A stretch of 64,000 bases of DNA from Pseudarthrobacter sp. L1SW (lineage in GTDB: Bacteria; Actinomycetota; Actinomycetes; Actinomycetales; Micrococcaceae): positions 620,001 to 684,000 of the forward strand of contig NZ_CP078079.1 in the NCBI RefSeq assembly GCF_020809045.1, written 5' to 3'. The number at the start of each line of letters is the position of its first letter. Positions within the stretch are counted from its first letter, which is position 1. The position numbers were made by a program, and so were the translations under genes. The notes under the pieces are model-generated. The model ran no database searches, was not told the DNA's origin, and worked only from the letters and a program-made list of their open reading frames with translations. Shown in pieces: positions 10,180 through 20,242 of the stretch.

Positions 10180-11232
10180 TTAGAGGAGTCCTGCCGCGGT
10201 CATCAGGTCGGTGACCTTTGCGGAGTTGAGCTTGGCCGGATCGACGGTGGGGGCCTGCAGTTCCGCGATCGGAACCAGCTTCTCGTTGGCCGGTACATCC
10301 GAGGCGATGGCGTACTCGAACGACGTGCCGTTCTTCAGGACTTCCTGGCCCTTCTTGCCCGTGATGAACTTCAGGAACGCCTGTGCATCAGCAGCCTTCT
10401 TGGAGGACTTGAGGACGCCGCCGCCGGACACGGAGATGAAGGCGCCCGGATCCTGGTTCTTGAAGTAGTACGGGCTCACGTTCTTGGAGTTCTCGCCGGT
10501 CTTGGCCTGGTCGCCGTAGTAGTAGTAGTGGTAGATCAGGGCGGCATCCACTTCACCGGCGTTGACGGCCTTCATGGCGGTGCTGTTGCCCTTGTAGGCC
10601 TTGTAGTTTTCCTTCATGCCCTTGAGCCACTCCTCCGTGGCGGCCTCACCCTTGAGTTCCAGCAGCGCCGAAACGATGGCCTGGAAGTCGGCGCCGGACG
10701 GGGAAGCAGCCCACTTGCCCTTCCACTCCGGGGTGGCCAGGTCCAGCATGGACTTGGGCAGCTTGTCTTCCGTCAGCTTGTTCTTGTCGTACACCAGGAC
10801 GGTGGAGCGGGCTGCGATGCCGGTCCACTTGCCGGTGGAGGGACGGAACTCTGCAGGCACCTGCGCAATGGTGGCCGCATCCACGTCAGCGAACAGGCCG
10901 GCGTTCTCAACCTGGGTCATGGCAGGGGAGTTCTCCGTCAGGAAAACGTCAGCGGGGGACGCGTCGCCTTCCTGGATGATCTGGTTGGACAGCTCGGTGT
11001 CCGATCCCTGGCGCATGGTGACCTTGATGCCGGTCTCCGCCGTGAAGGCGTCGATCCATTCCTTGGTCAGGCTCTCGTGCTGGGCGTTGTAGACGGTGAT
11101 GCCGTCCGAGTCCCCGCCGGCGGAGGACGAGCCGGTGGCTGCCGGAGTGGAACCGCCGCCGCAGGCGGTCAGTCCGAGTGCTGCGGTGGCGGCGAGCGCG
11201 ATGCCGGCCAGGGCGCTGTTGCGGATCTTCAT
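10180..11232 (-). CDS. fbpA: Iron(III) ABC transporter, substrate-binding lipoprotein
   Basis: 350 residues from ATG 11232. Lipoprotein signal with lipobox L-T-A-C at about residues 21-24. The mature part starts ITVYNAQHESLTKEWIDAF and contains ADVFLTENSPAM and a run of tyrosines in LIYHYYYYGDQ, where FbpA/FutA-type ferric-binding proteins place their iron-ligand tyrosines. Captures ferric iron outside the membrane for the permease. A TTG at 11262 is in frame, but the lipoprotein signal fits the ATG. First gene of the operon; an IdeR/DtxR-like box lies about 85 bases upstream. Confidence 0.92.
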   Translation of the reverse strand: MKIRNSALAGIALAATAALGLTACGGGSTPAATGSSSAGGDSDGITVYNAQHESLTKEWIDAFTAETGIKVTMRQGSDTELSNQIIQEGDASPADVFLTENSPAMTQVENAGLFADVDAATIAQVPAEFRPSTGKWTGIAARSTVLVYDKNKLTEDKLPKSMLDLATPEWKGKWAASPSGADFQAIVSALLELKGEAATEEWLKGMKENYKAYKGNSTAMKAVNAGEVDAALIYHYYYYGDQAKTGENSKNVSPYYFKNQDPGAFISVSGGGVLKSSKKAADAQAFLKFITGKKGQEVLKNGTSFEYAIASDVPANEKLVPIAELQAPTVDPAKLNSAKVTDLMTAAGLL

Positions 11233-11314
11233 GGAGGGGCTGCTTTCTGGGAAAAAAGTCAACGGGACCGGAGTCCTTATGGGCCAAGGATTCAGGAGGC
11301 CTACGTGGAAAAGC

Positions 11315-11333
11315 GTAGGTTAGCCATACCTAA
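11315..11333. promoter_or_regulatory. DtxR/IdeR-type iron box
   Basis: On the minus strand the site reads TTAGGTATGGCTAACCTAC, matching the DtxR/IdeR consensus TTAGGTTAGGCTAACCTAA at 16 of 19 positions. It sits about 83 bases upstream of the iron-binding lipoprotein start. Iron-loaded IdeR/DtxR binding here would repress the transporter operon when iron is sufficient. The GH76 gene ends 63 bases to its right. Confidence 0.85.
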
Positions 11334-11396
11334 GCCACCAAGCCGCACGCCCTGTATGTGAGCAGGATCACAACAATTACGGAACTGTTGCGTGCC

Positions 11397-12611
11397 CTAA
11401 TTGCCGGTGCTGTACGGGAGCGTTGCCGCGGCCTCCAGTGCCATCCACGCCTGCAGCTGGGTCGAAAGTTCGACGACGGCGCCCGCGGGATAGGTTTCCC
11501 GTGCCGGCTTTGCAGCATGCATGGAGAAAATGCCCGCGCTGTGTTTTCCGTGAGCCTCGCCGGCCGCGAGGGGGCGCCTTCCGTCCCAGAAGGCCGCAGC
11601 GGTGTTGGCCACCAGCGTGGCGGCGGTGCGGCGGGTGTGCGCGGAAAGCCGGGAGTCGGCCGCCGCGAGGGCCAGGTAGCGGCAGAGGATTCCGGTGAAC
11701 AGGCCCCCGTCTCCTGTTCCCTCGCACCGCAGGACGCGGCCCTCGCCGGCGGGTGGCGTGGCGGGAACCGTCAGCAGCCGGTCCACTGCGTCCACCACCA
11801 CGGCTGCCCGGGCCAGGTTCGCTTCCCCGCCCTGTTCCAGGAGGGCGCCAAGGACGGGGCCCTGGTTGTAGGTGTAGACCGCCCGTTCCACTACCACTTC
11901 CCCGGCGGGGTTCAGCCGTGCACCATCGAGGTACAGGCCCTGGTCCGGGTCAAAGAGGGTGGCGTCCAGCCAGTCCAGGAGCGCCTGCGCCTTCCCGGGG
12001 TGGCCCGTCCGGGCGAAGTGAAGGGCGATGGGCGCCGTGGCCGGGGTGTTCTTGAAATCCCGCGCCTTGCTCCAGAAGGCACCGCCGCCCATGTCACTTG
12101 TGCAGGCAGCCTCGAACTGTCGCGTGAGGGACTTTCGGACGTGCGCGTTGCGCCTGCGCCCCGGCGCGCCGGTCTCTTCGGCAAGCTTGTCGAGCCGGTG
12201 GGTGGCAAGCGCCAGCCAGGCCATGTCGTCGTAATAGTTGTTGACGAAGGTGAAGGCGTTCCGCAGCCAAATGCCGGTGACCAGGCGGGAGGCGAGCCGC
12301 CCGGCGCTGGGGTGGTCCGGGCCGTTGTACCTCGCGGCCGGGGTGGCGCGGTGGCCCAGTTCGCGCCGCCCGGCATCCACCAGGCAGTCAACGTAGTGGG
12401 CCTGCCACCAGTAATGCCAAGGGCCCAGGAGCGCGCCCCTTGGATCCCGGCGCCAGGAAGGTGGGGGCCACTGCACGGCGCCGAGATGGGTGCCCGGCAG
12501 GAAAAGAAGCCTCCTGCCATGGAGCGCGGTCACCGATCGGGCAGCTTCGGTTGCCCTGCCATGCCACGGGGAAAGATCCTGGCGGGCAGGGGCGGGATCC
12601 GGGCGCGTCAT
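11397..12611 (-). CDS. Glycoside hydrolase family 76-like protein
   Basis: 404 residues from ATG 12611 (a GTG three codons upstream is also possible). The N-terminal half has WHYWWQAHYVDCLVDAG and then FVNNYYDDMAWLALATHRL; the paired aspartates of YYDDMAW are the catalytic signature of GH76 alpha-1,6-mannanases. Later GGGAFWSKARDFKNTPATAP and YTYNQGPVLGALLEQGG also match the alpha/alpha-barrel family. No signal peptide is apparent, so it may act inside the cell. It stands alone between the iron box region and a divergent SDR operon. Confidence 0.78.
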   Translation of the reverse strand: MTRPDPAPARQDLSPWHGRATEAARSVTALHGRRLLFLPGTHLGAVQWPPPSWRRDPRGALLGPWHYWWQAHYVDCLVDAGRRELGHRATPAARYNGPDHPSAGRLASRLVTGIWLRNAFTFVNNYYDDMAWLALATHRLDKLAEETGAPGRRRNAHVRKSLTRQFEAACTSDMGGGAFWSKARDFKNTPATAPIALHFARTGHPGKAQALLDWLDATLFDPDQGLYLDGARLNPAGEVVVERAVYTYNQGPVLGALLEQGGEANLARAAVVVDAVDRLLTVPATPPAGEGRVLRCEGTGDGGLFTGILCRYLALAAADSRLSAHTRRTAATLVANTAAAFWDGRRPLAAGEAHGKHSAGIFSMHAAKPARETYPAGAVVELSTQLQAWMALEAAATLPYSTGN

Positions 12612-12681
12612 GCGTTCCACCCTAACCCCGCTTGACTTGCCTGCGCGGGAAGCCCCTGGTGATGCGGGCCTCCCGGATTTC

Positions 12682-12699
12682 AGTTAACATGCACTAACT
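12682..12699. promoter_or_regulatory. Candidate TetR-type operator before the SDR/acyl-CoA dehydrogenase operon
   Basis: Inverted repeat AGTTA-N8-TAACT with a partly symmetric centre (ACATGCAC), 48 bases before the SDR start. Such AT-rich palindromes in front of beta-oxidation genes are commonly bound by TetR-family regulators in actinobacteria. No TetR gene lies nearby, so the regulator would be encoded elsewhere. Confidence 0.5.
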
Positions 12700-12746
12700 A
12701 ACCTGCGCGGCCGCCCTGCCGTGGGGGCCCGCATCAAGGAGGATGT

Positions 12747-13541
12747 ATGGACGTCAATGGCACTGTGGCGCTGGTGACCGGGGGTGCCTCCGGCCTGGGG
12801 GCGGCGACTGCCCGGCGCCTGTTTCGGGACGGCGCTTCCGTAGTGCTGGTTGACCTCCCGTCCTCGGCAGGGGCTGCCCTCGCGGAAGAACTGAACCAGT
12901 CCTGCGCTCCCGGCAGGTCCGCCGCCTTTTCACCGGCGGACGTGACCAGCGAGTCCCAAGTGCAGGCCGCCGTCGACACGGCCGTCCGCCTTGGTCCGCT
13001 GCGGATCGTGGTGAACTGCGCCGGGATCGCCACCCCCGGAAAGGTCCTGGGCCGGGACGGCGTGCTTCCGCTCGAGGCCTTCGGCCGGGTGGTCCAGGTG
13101 AACCTCCTTGGCACGTTCAATGTGCTGCGGCTCGCGGCGGCGGCAATGGTAGCCACCGAGCCGGCCGGGACGGCACTGGGCGGACCGGAACGCGGCGTCA
13201 TCATCAACACCGCCTCGGTTGCGGCCTTCGAGGGCCAGATCGGCCAGCCCGCGTATGCGGCATCGAAGGGTGCGGTGGCGGCCATGACGCTGCCCATCGC
13301 CCGGGAACTGGCGCGCTCGCTGGTCCGGGTGGTCACCATCGCCCCGGGCATCTTCGAGACGCCCATGATGGCCGGCCTCCCGCAGGAGGCCCAGGACTCA
13401 TTGGGTGCCCAGGTTCCGCACCCCTCCCGGCTGGGCAGGCCCGATGAGTACGCAAACCTGGTGGCGCACATCGTGGACAACGCCATGCTGAACGGGGAGA
13501 CCATCCGCCTGGACGGTGCCATCCGGATGGGCCCGAAGTGA
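12747..13541 (+). CDS. SDR-family 3-hydroxyacyl-CoA dehydrogenase
   Basis: 264 residues from ATG 12747 with a strong AAGGAGG SD. Rossmann motif TGGASGLG at 11-18, NCAG region, and catalytic Tyr170/Lys174 in YAASK. The long loop before the active site ([20 protein letters not shown]) is characteristic of the HSD17B10/2-methyl-3-hydroxybutyryl-CoA dehydrogenase group rather than FabG. It oxidises a 3-hydroxyacyl-CoA with NAD. Coupled to the next gene by a GTGA overlap, so both act on acyl-CoA thioesters in fatty-acid or branched-chain degradation. Confidence 0.85.
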   Translation: MDVNGTVALVTGGASGLGAATARRLFRDGASVVLVDLPSSAGAALAEELNQSCAPGRSAAFSPADVTSESQVQAAVDTAVRLGPLRIVVNCAGIATPGKVLGRDGVLPLEAFGRVVQVNLLGTFNVLRLAAAAMVATEPAGTALGGPERGVIINTASVAAFEGQIGQPAYAASKGAVAAMTLPIARELARSLVRVVTIAPGIFETPMMAGLPQEAQDSLGAQVPHPSRLGRPDEYANLVAHIVDNAMLNGETIRLDGAIRMGPK

Positions 13542-14758
13542 CTGCGCACGGGATGGAGGACGGCAGCCTGCCGGAGCTGCCCTCCGCGGACTTTTTCGCC
13601 TTTGAATCCCTGCTGGGCCAAAAGGAACGGGACAAGCTCGCCGAACTGCGGAATTTCCTGGCCGCCGAGATTGCGCCGTACGCAGGGGACTGGTGGAACA
13701 AGGCCGAATTCCCCGCACACATCCTGCCCAAACTGGCTGCCCTTGGACTGAGCACGCCCGCCAAGCGCGGCTACAGCAACCTGTTTGCCGGTTTGGTCAT
13801 TGCCGAGATGACGCGCGTTGACACCTCGATCGCCACCTTCTTCCTGGTCCACCACGACCTGTTCGTCCAGGCCCTGTACGACTTCGGCAGTGAGGACCAG
13901 AAGCGGCGGCTGCTGGCGGACGCCTCGAATTTGCGCATCACGGGTGCCTTCGCCCTGACTGAGCCCAGCCATGGTTCGGACGTGGCAGGCGGCATGGAGA
14001 CGCGCGCCAGGCGCATTTCGTCCGCAACAGGCGAGGCGGACGACGGCGGTGATGCCTGGGTGCTGAACGGCGCGAAGCGATGGATCGGCAACGGGACGTT
14101 CTGCGACTACCTGCTGGTGTGGGCGCTGGATGAGGCGGACGGCTCGGTCCGCGGGTTCATCGTGGACGCCACCTTGCCGGGCGTCACCCGGACCCGGATC
14201 GAAAACAAGATTGCGCTGCGGACGGTGCAGAACGCGGACATCCTCCTGGCGGACGTCCGGGTGGCTGAGGCGGACCGGTTCGGGTCCGTCAGCAGCTTCG
14301 AGGACACCAAGGAGCTTTTGCGGGGCTCGCGGATCATGGTCGCGTGGCAGGCCGTGGGCCAGCAGCTTGCCGCGTTCGACGTCGCCCGGCAGTACGCCGT
14401 GGAGCGCCGGCAGTTCGGCCGCCCGCTGGCGCAGTTCCAGCTGATCCAGCAGCAGCTCGTGACCATGCTCGGCAACGCCGTAGCGAGCATGGGCATGATG
14501 GCCGGACTGGCGCGCCTGCAGGATGACGGCGCCGCCGACATGCCGCAGGTAGCGCTCGCGAAGTCATACCTGAGCTCGCGGATGCGGGAAACCGTGGCTA
14601 TGGGCAGGTCCATCCTGGGCGGCAACGGGATAGTGACTGATTACCGCATGGCCAAGATCTTTTCCGACGCCGAGGCCATCTACACCTACGAAGGCTCCTT
14701 CGAGATCAACACCCTGATTGCCGGCCGCGCCATCACCGGGGTTTCGGCAATCGCCTAG
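13538..14758 (+). CDS. Acyl-CoA dehydrogenase
   Basis: 406 residues from GTG 13538, overlapping the SDR stop by four bases. FAD/substrate motifs: [13 protein letters not shown] and [13 protein letters not shown] in the N-terminal half, then [19 protein letters not shown] and GGNGI, and the C-terminal YEGSFEIN block in which the glutamate is the expected catalytic base. The [15 protein letters not shown] arrangement recalls the glutaryl-CoA dehydrogenase branch, but substrate chain length cannot be read from sequence. Converges with a DUF1684 gene, the two overlapping by four bases at their ends. Confidence 0.88.
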   Translation: MTAHGMEDGSLPELPSADFFAFESLLGQKERDKLAELRNFLAAEIAPYAGDWWNKAEFPAHILPKLAALGLSTPAKRGYSNLFAGLVIAEMTRVDTSIATFFLVHHDLFVQALYDFGSEDQKRRLLADASNLRITGAFALTEPSHGSDVAGGMETRARRISSATGEADDGGDAWVLNGAKRWIGNGTFCDYLLVWALDEADGSVRGFIVDATLPGVTRTRIENKIALRTVQNADILLADVRVAEADRFGSVSSFEDTKELLRGSRIMVAWQAVGQQLAAFDVARQYAVERRQFGRPLAQFQLIQQQLVTMLGNAVASMGMMAGLARLQDDGAADMPQVALAKSYLSSRMRETVAMGRSILGGNGIVTDYRMAKIFSDAEAIYTYEGSFEINTLIAGRAITGVSAIA

Positions 14759-15582
14759 CTTTCGCGCGGGTAGGGCAGCTTCTCGCCGGCCTCCACGCGC
14801 ACGTCCAGCGAGTTGTTCTTCACCGGCATGGGGCAGGTGCCGTACGGGGTGAAGGCGCTGGGGTAGTTGATGGCACGGTTGAAATCCAGGACCACGGAGT
14901 TATCCGGGCGCGGCCGGGGCAGGGAGAGCTTCCGCCAGTCATCGGTGCTTTCGCCGTTGGTTTCATCATGGAAGGTGACGGTGAGTGCGCCGAGCTTTTC
15001 TTCCTCGGCCTGAAGCCGGAACTCGTGGCTGCTGCCGGGAACGCGGAACACCACCTCGCCCACGCTGCGGTGGATGCCGTCCACCAGGGGGTTGGCCGTG
15101 GCGATGGGCACATCCACAGGTTCGGGATAGGGCTCGAACCGGCCGGTGACTTCCCACTCGGGGTTGTAGGGGAAGGTGGGAACGCCGCCGAATTCCGTGA
15201 GGACGGGCGAGCCCGAGTCCCGGGTGCGGATGGCGTAGCGGCCGGCCCGCATGGCGAGTTCCACCACCACCTGGTCACCGCCGGCGCCGCCGAACTGCAC
15301 CCACATCAGGGACTCCTCGTCGGCGAGCACGGCGCTGATGGTCCCGGTGACCGCTTCGCCTGTCTCCACCAGGGACAGTCCGTCGGCGGGCACTGCGGTG
15401 AGTGCCGCCGTCGTACCATCCGTGGACCACAGGCCCGGTGCCAGGTCGACGGCGGCGGGGGAGTCCTCCAGCCACTGGAACGAGGTGAGGGTCAGCCAGC
15501 CGTGGCGGGCGGCGAGGGCCTTGTTGCGGTTGTCGCGGAAGCGCTGCCAGCGCTCCAGCCTGGCGGCGGGGACGGTACTCAT
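14755..15582 (-). CDS. DUF1684 family protein
   Basis: 275 residues from ATG 15582, preceded by AAAGGA. Recognised by the closing pattern VVLDFNRAINYPSAFTPYG followed by TCPMPVKNNSLDVRVEAGEK, and by an N-terminal HGWLTLTSFQWLE block. The family has a beta-rich fold of unknown function; no enzyme activity is assigned. No signal peptide. It runs against the acyl-CoA dehydrogenase gene. Confidence 0.8.
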   Translation of the reverse strand: MSTVPAARLERWQRFRDNRNKALAARHGWLTLTSFQWLEDSPAAVDLAPGLWSTDGTTAALTAVPADGLSLVETGEAVTGTISAVLADEESLMWVQFGGAGGDQVVVELAMRAGRYAIRTRDSGSPVLTEFGGVPTFPYNPEWEVTGRFEPYPEPVDVPIATANPLVDGIHRSVGEVVFRVPGSSHEFRLQAEEEKLGALTVTFHDETNGESTDDWRKLSLPRPRPDNSVVLDFNRAINYPSAFTPYGTCPMPVKNNSLDVRVEAGEKLPYPRES

Positions 15583-15685
15583 GGTTCCTTTCACACGAGG
15601 GTTGCCCACGCTACAACCTCCCTGCGCCGGCGTTCATTCCGGCCGATTTCCACTTTGCTGCGGTCCGCCCTGTTCAATAGGTGGG

Positions 15686-16231
15686 GTGGACATCCTTGCG
15701 GGCGTAAGCAGCGACTGGCTGAAGGCACTGACGTGGATCACGGCGGTGGTGGCCGGCGTGGCGCTGCTGCTGTGGCGGACCCCGCGGCCCGACCTGGCTG
15801 TGCTGGGCGCGGTGGGGGTCTTTATGGCCGCGAACGTGGGCGCGGGGATCTATGTCCTGAACCACCTGGGTGACGGCCGCTGGGGCGGGGATGCGCAGCC
15901 AAAGCTGAGCGCGCCGCCGCTCTCCGACACCCCGGTGGTGGGAAATTTCCTGGAGCCGCTGGAAGGGATGCTCGGCGGTGTGACAGACGGCGTCAATGAG
16001 TTCGTGGACTTCCGGTCAGCCCTTCCGGTGGCCCTTGATTTCTTTGCTGCCGCGGGCTGGGCGCTGGCCCTTTCCCTGCCCGTGGCCCTGGTTGCACTGG
16101 CGGCCGCGGCCAGGGCGGCACGGCGCAGCAGGGCAGAATTCACGGCCTACAAGACCGAAGTTGAACAGCTCCGCGCGGAGCTCGACCAGGTCAAGCGCCA
16201 CGTCGGTTACCCGGCCGGCGACATTATCTGA
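15686..16231 (+). CDS. Hypothetical membrane protein with C-terminal coiled coil
   Basis: 181 residues from GTG 15686. Two hydrophobic helices near the N-terminus (about 14-30 and 35-58), a polar middle region rich in Pro and Gly (about 65-110), a third hydrophobic helix (about 122-142), and a basic, then heptad-like tail (FTAYKTEVEQLRAELDQVKR). The tail suggests a cytosolic coiled coil. Not recognised as a named family. Longer in-frame readings to the left run opposite to the DUF1684 gene and are not credible. Confidence 0.6.
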   Translation: MDILAGVSSDWLKALTWITAVVAGVALLLWRTPRPDLAVLGAVGVFMAANVGAGIYVLNHLGDGRWGGDAQPKLSAPPLSDTPVVGNFLEPLEGMLGGVTDGVNEFVDFRSALPVALDFFAAAGWALALSLPVALVALAAAARAARRSRAEFTAYKTEVEQLRAELDQVKRHVGYPAGDII

Positions 16232-16343
16232 GACGGATTCCCCGATGCCGCCGGAGTGCGGGTAGCATCTTTAGCTAGTTACGTGGCTCACAGTATCCAG
16301 CGCAGTGTACGAGCCAAGTCCGAACCCTCGAAAGATAGTTTCC

Positions 16344-19175
16344 ATGGCTCACACTGCAACGAATCCCGAAACCGATCTTGCCTCCGAACTGAGGGCAGAC
16401 GTCCGCCGCGTCTCCACCCTGCTGGGAGAATCGCTGGTCCGCCAGCACGGACCCGAACTCCTTGACCTGGTGGAGCAGGTGCGCCTCCTCACCAAGGAAT
16501 CCAAGGAAGCTGCCCGCGGCGGTGCCGACGCCACCGGCCCTTGGAGCGCGCACGACGTCGTGGCCCAGGTCCGCGAACTCCTGGGCTCGCTGCCTATCGA
16601 GCAGGCCACGGACCTGGTCCGTGCCTTCGCTTTCTACTTCCACCTCGCCAACGCCGCCGAACAGGTGCACCGGGTGCGGGGCCTGCGTACGCGTGCCGAA
16701 AAGGACGGCTGGTTGGCCAAGACCGTGGCAGAGATCGCAGACCAGGCAGGGCCGGCAGTCCTCCAGGACGTGGTCAACGGGCTGGATGTCCGTCCCATCT
16801 TTACCGCCCACCCCACCGAAGCCTCGCGCCGGTCCGTGCTGGACAAGATCCGCAAGCTTTCCGACGTGCTGGCCCAGCCCACCGCCGAGGGCACTACGGC
16901 ACGCCGGCGCCAGGACCGCCAGCTGGCTGAAATCATCGACCAGATGTGGCAGACGGACGAGCTCCGCCAGGTGCGGCCCACCCCGGTGGACGAGGCCCGC
17001 AACGCCATCTATTACCTGGGCAGCATCCTGACCGACGCGATGCCGGAAATGCTCACCGAACTCTCGGACCTGCTCGGCGAGCACGGCGTGACCCTCGCAT
17101 CCCAAAACGCCCCCATCAGGTTCGGCTCCTGGATCGGCGGGGACCGGGACGGCAACCCCAACGTCACGGCGGCGGTCACCCGCGAAATCCTGCAGATCCA
17201 GAACCAGCACGCGGTCCGCATCAGCATCGGCATGATCGATGAGCTGATCTCCATCCTCTCCAACTCCACCGCGCTCGCGGGTGCCGACCAGGAGCTGCTG
17301 GAATCCATCGAGGCCGACCTGAAGAAGCTGCCCGGCCTGGACAAGCGGGTCCTGGAGCTTAACGCCCAGGAGCCCTACCGCCTGAAGCTGACCTGCATCA
17401 AAGCCAAGCTGATCAACACCGGCAAGCGGGTGGCGGCGGGCTCGCACCACGAACACGGCCGCGACTACAGCGGCACCGACGAACTCCTGGCGGACCTCGA
17501 ACTTGTGGAGCTCTCCCTCCGCAACCACTCGGCGTCGTTGGCTGCGGACGGCGCCCTGGCCCGGGTCCGCCGCGCCATCGCCTCGTTCGGCCTCCACCTG
17601 GCCACCTTGGACATCCGCGAGCACGCGGACCACCACCATGACGCCGTCGGACAGCTGATGGACCGCCTGGGCGGCCCCGGCCTCCGGTACGCCGAGCTCA
17701 GCCGCGAGGAGCGCTTCGAGGTGCTGGGCTCCGAACTCGCCTCCCGCCGCCCGCTGTCCGGGCACCCGATCAAGCTCGACGGCGCCGCTGACGGTACGTA
17801 CGACGTCTTCCGTGAGATCCGCCGCGCCCTCCGCACCTACGGCCCGGACGTCATCGAGACCTACATCATCTCCATGACCCGCGGCGCCGACGACGTCCTG
17901 GCAGCAGCCGTCCTGGCACGTGAAGCCGGCCTGGTGAACCTGTTTGGCGAAAAGCCCTACGCGAAAATCGGGTTCGCGCCGCTGCTGGAAACCGTGGAGG
18001 AACTCCGCGCCTCTGCCGAGATCGTTGACCAGCTGCTGTCCGATCCGTCCTACCGCGAACTGGTGCGGCTGCGCGGGGACATCCAGGAAATCATGCTCGG
18101 CTACTCGGACTCCAACAAGGAATCCGGCGTGATGACCAGCCAGTGGGAAATCCACAAGACCCAGCGCAAGCTGCGGGACGTCGCCGCCAAGCACGGCGTG
18201 CGCGTGCGCCTCTTCCACGGCCGCGGCGGGTCCGTGGGCCGCGGCGGCGGACCCACCTACGACGCCATCCTGGCGCAGCCCAACGGCGTGCTGGAGGGCG
18301 AAATCAAGTTCACGGAACAGGGCGAGGTCATCTCGGACAAGTACTCCCTGCCCGAGCTTGCCCGCGAAAACCTTGAGCTCTCCCTGGCCGCCGTGCTGCA
18401 GGGCTCCGCCCTGCACCGGGACCCGCGCACCTCCGCCGACCAGCGGGAACGCTACGGGCACGTCATGGAGACAATCTCCGACGCCGCGTTCGACCGGTAC
18501 CGGAACCTGATCGACCACCCCGACCTTCCGGCCTACTTCCTGGCCGCCACCCCGGTGGAGCAGCTGGGCTCGCTGAACATCGGCTCCCGCCCGTCCAAGC
18601 GCCCCGATTCCGGTGCGGGCCTTGGCGGCCTGCGCGCCATCCCGTGGGTGTTCGGCTGGACCCAGTCCCGCCAGATCGTCCCGGGCTGGTACGGCGTCGG
18701 CTCCGGCCTCAGGGCTGCCCGCGAGGCCGGCAACGCGGCCCAGCTCGTGGAGATGTGGGAGAACTGGCATTTCTTCCGGTCCGTGCTCTCTAACGTGGAG
18801 ATGACCCTCGCCAAGACCGACCTGGACATCGCCGGCTACTACGTCTCCACCCTTGTCCCCGAGGAACTCCACCACATTTTCCGGTCCATCCGGGAGGAGT
18901 ACGAGCTGACCGTTGTCGAGGTCCAGAACCTGACCGGAGAGAGCCTGCTCCTGGACGCCCAGCCCACGCTCAAGCGTTCACTCGAGATCCGGGACCAGTA
19001 CCTGGATCCCATCAGCTACCTGCAGGTGGAGCTCCTGCGCCGTGTCCGGGCCGAGGCCGCCGACGCCGCAGAAAAAGCGCAGGGCATCAGCGGAGCCGAG
19101 ATCGACGAACGCCTCCAGCGCGCCATGCTGATCACCGTCAACGGGGTGGCCGCGGGCCTCCGCAACACCGGCTAA
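16344..19175 (+). CDS. ppc: Phosphoenolpyruvate carboxylase
   Basis: 943 residues from ATG 16344, the usual length. Carboxylates PEP to oxaloacetate to refill the TCA cycle. Active-site landmarks: [12 protein letters not shown] with catalytic His near residue 156, [10 protein letters not shown] with lysine near 591, and [15 protein letters not shown] near 625; the C-terminus ends [12 protein letters not shown], the conserved QNTG-type tail. An upstream in-frame ATG at 16305 exists but the N-terminus [14 protein letters not shown] better fits the family. Followed 14 bases later by a symmetric hairpin. Confidence 0.97.
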   Translation: MAHTATNPETDLASELRADVRRVSTLLGESLVRQHGPELLDLVEQVRLLTKESKEAARGGADATGPWSAHDVVAQVRELLGSLPIEQATDLVRAFAFYFHLANAAEQVHRVRGLRTRAEKDGWLAKTVAEIADQAGPAVLQDVVNGLDVRPIFTAHPTEASRRSVLDKIRKLSDVLAQPTAEGTTARRRQDRQLAEIIDQMWQTDELRQVRPTPVDEARNAIYYLGSILTDAMPEMLTELSDLLGEHGVTLASQNAPIRFGSWIGGDRDGNPNVTAAVTREILQIQNQHAVRISIGMIDELISILSNSTALAGADQELLESIEADLKKLPGLDKRVLELNAQEPYRLKLTCIKAKLINTGKRVAAGSHHEHGRDYSGTDELLADLELVELSLRNHSASLAADGALARVRRAIASFGLHLATLDIREHADHHHDAVGQLMDRLGGPGLRYAELSREERFEVLGSELASRRPLSGHPIKLDGAADGTYDVFREIRRALRTYGPDVIETYIISMTRGADDVLAAAVLAREAGLVNLFGEKPYAKIGFAPLLETVEELRASAEIVDQLLSDPSYRELVRLRGDIQEIMLGYSDSNKESGVMTSQWEIHKTQRKLRDVAAKHGVRVRLFHGRGGSVGRGGGPTYDAILAQPNGVLEGEIKFTEQGEVISDKYSLPELARENLELSLAAVLQGSALHRDPRTSADQRERYGHVMETISDAAFDRYRNLIDHPDLPAYFLAATPVEQLGSLNIGSRPSKRPDSGAGLGGLRAIPWVFGWTQSRQIVPGWYGVGSGLRAAREAGNAAQLVEMWENWHFFRSVLSNVEMTLAKTDLDIAGYYVSTLVPEELHHIFRSIREEYELTVVEVQNLTGESLLLDAQPTLKRSLEIRDQYLDPISYLQVELLRRVRAEAADAAEKAQGISGAEIDERLQRAMLITVNGVAAGLRNTG

Positions 19176-19189
19176 GCCCATACCGCGTT

Positions 19190-19243
19190 GCGCTATCACT
19201 TTTGGCCCTTCCCAAGCGCTGGGGCAACCACAAGTGATAGCGC
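19190..19243. terminator. Hairpin after ppc, between convergent genes
   Basis: 12-bp perfect arms GCGCTATCACTT / AAGTGATAGCGC (19190-19201 and 19232-19243) around a 30-base loop that itself contains a GC-rich inner hairpin. It lies between the ends of ppc and the converging secreted-protein gene and probably stops both. No U-tract. Confidence 0.65.
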
Positions 19244-19256
19244 ATCCGTGCTGTGG

Positions 19257-19760
19257 CTACGGGCAGCTCACCTTCGGGTTGTAGGTCGCCAGGACACCGT
19301 CCGGGTTACCCTGCCAGAGGTACGCATGGAGGTCGTAGTGGATCGGCATGCCGGGGGCATGGCCGAGCATGGGGCCGTCGAAGTCCTTGCCAAACAAGGA
19401 CGGCCGGTCGCCATCGGTGGCCAGGTTCTGGTCGAGGTCCACTTTGAACCATTCTGCTGCCACCAGCCTGAGGTGCCCCGCGCTGTTGGCTGCGTACGTC
19501 AGCGCATCCGGGGTCAGCGGGTCCATCCTGCCGAACTGGCTGAGATTGACGTAGTGGTAGCCCATGCCGGGAACGCATTCACCCAACGGCTCGTAGCCGG
19601 CCGCTATGGCTGCGTCTACGTTGTGATACTGGACTGTGGCCTGCCGCACTGCTGCAAGGTCACTCCGCCCCGGGCCCGCTGAAGCGGCGCTGATGCCCAA
19701 AACCGATGCCAGGATGCCTGCAAATACGGCTGCGAAAGCACGCAGGATACTCCGTCTCAT
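19257..19760 (-). CDS. Secreted hypothetical protein
   Basis: 167 residues from ATG 19760. A classical signal peptide is visible (MRRSILRAFAAVFAGILASV, cleavage likely after A-S-A near residue 28). The mature part has well-spaced conserved-looking blocks: VQYHNVDAAIAAGYEP, ECVPGMGYHYVN, EWFKVDLDQN and GMPIHYDLHAYLWQGNPDG. The histidine/tyrosine pattern could be metal-binding, but this is inference. Not assigned to a named family here. The AAGAAGACGG-type stretch before the ATG is a plausible SD. Confidence 0.65.
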   Translation of the reverse strand: MRRSILRAFAAVFAGILASVLGISAASAGPGRSDLAAVRQATVQYHNVDAAIAAGYEPLGECVPGMGYHYVNLSQFGRMDPLTPDALTYAANSAGHLRLVAAEWFKVDLDQNLATDGDRPSLFGKDFDGPMLGHAPGMPIHYDLHAYLWQGNPDGVLATYNPKVSCP

Positions 19761-19898
19761 GTTCCGTCTTCTTTTCTCGAATTGATACTGACGATGAGAC
19801 CGCGGGCCCATTTTAGTCCCGCTCCACTGGAGAAGCCATGGGTCGTCTCTACTTCCTGCTGGCCGGGTCTGCGCCACCACTTGGCTAAGGTAATAGGC

Positions 19899-20204
19899 AT
19901 GCCTTCTTTCCAGACCCGCTTGAATATCACGGGGCTTCGGCCGGGCAACCCGCCTGAAGCCGTGATGGACGCCGCGGTGGAAGCGCTGGGAACCCGCCAC
20001 CACGTGGAGTCGAACCAGTTGCAGATTGCCGGCGGGGTGCCGCAGCTGAACCTGCGGTTCCTCGTGGAGGCCACCGAATACAGCGGCGAGAACCAGCAGG
20101 CGCTGGAATCGGCAGCCATGATGAGGGACGCCGTCGAACGCGTTGCCCTTACGGGTTCGCTCTCGGTGCTGCGCCGCAACCGCGGCCGCTGGGCGCCCAT
20201 CTAG
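19899..20204 (+). CDS. Hypothetical small protein
   Basis: 101 residues from ATG 19899 with a CTAAGG SD-like stretch. Predicted compact alpha/beta protein: FQTRLNITGLRPGNPPEAVMDAAVE opening, a beta pair (VESNQLQIAGG, LNLRFLVEA) and an amphipathic helix ending in VLRRNRGRWAP. No signal or membrane segment. Function unknown. Divergent from the secreted-protein gene, with 138 bases between the starts. Confidence 0.6.
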   Translation: MPSFQTRLNITGLRPGNPPEAVMDAAVEALGTRHHVESNQLQIAGGVPQLNLRFLVEATEYSGENQQALESAAMMRDAVERVALTGSLSVLRRNRGRWAPI

Positions 20205-20242
20205 GACCAGGCCGGCAGCAAGGGCCCGGCGTCATCCAGCAT

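Noticed and set aside
16275..18875. Open frame of 866 codons on the minus strand
   Set aside because: It is antisense to ppc, has no recognisable motif and results from the GC-rich third-position bias of the ppc codons.
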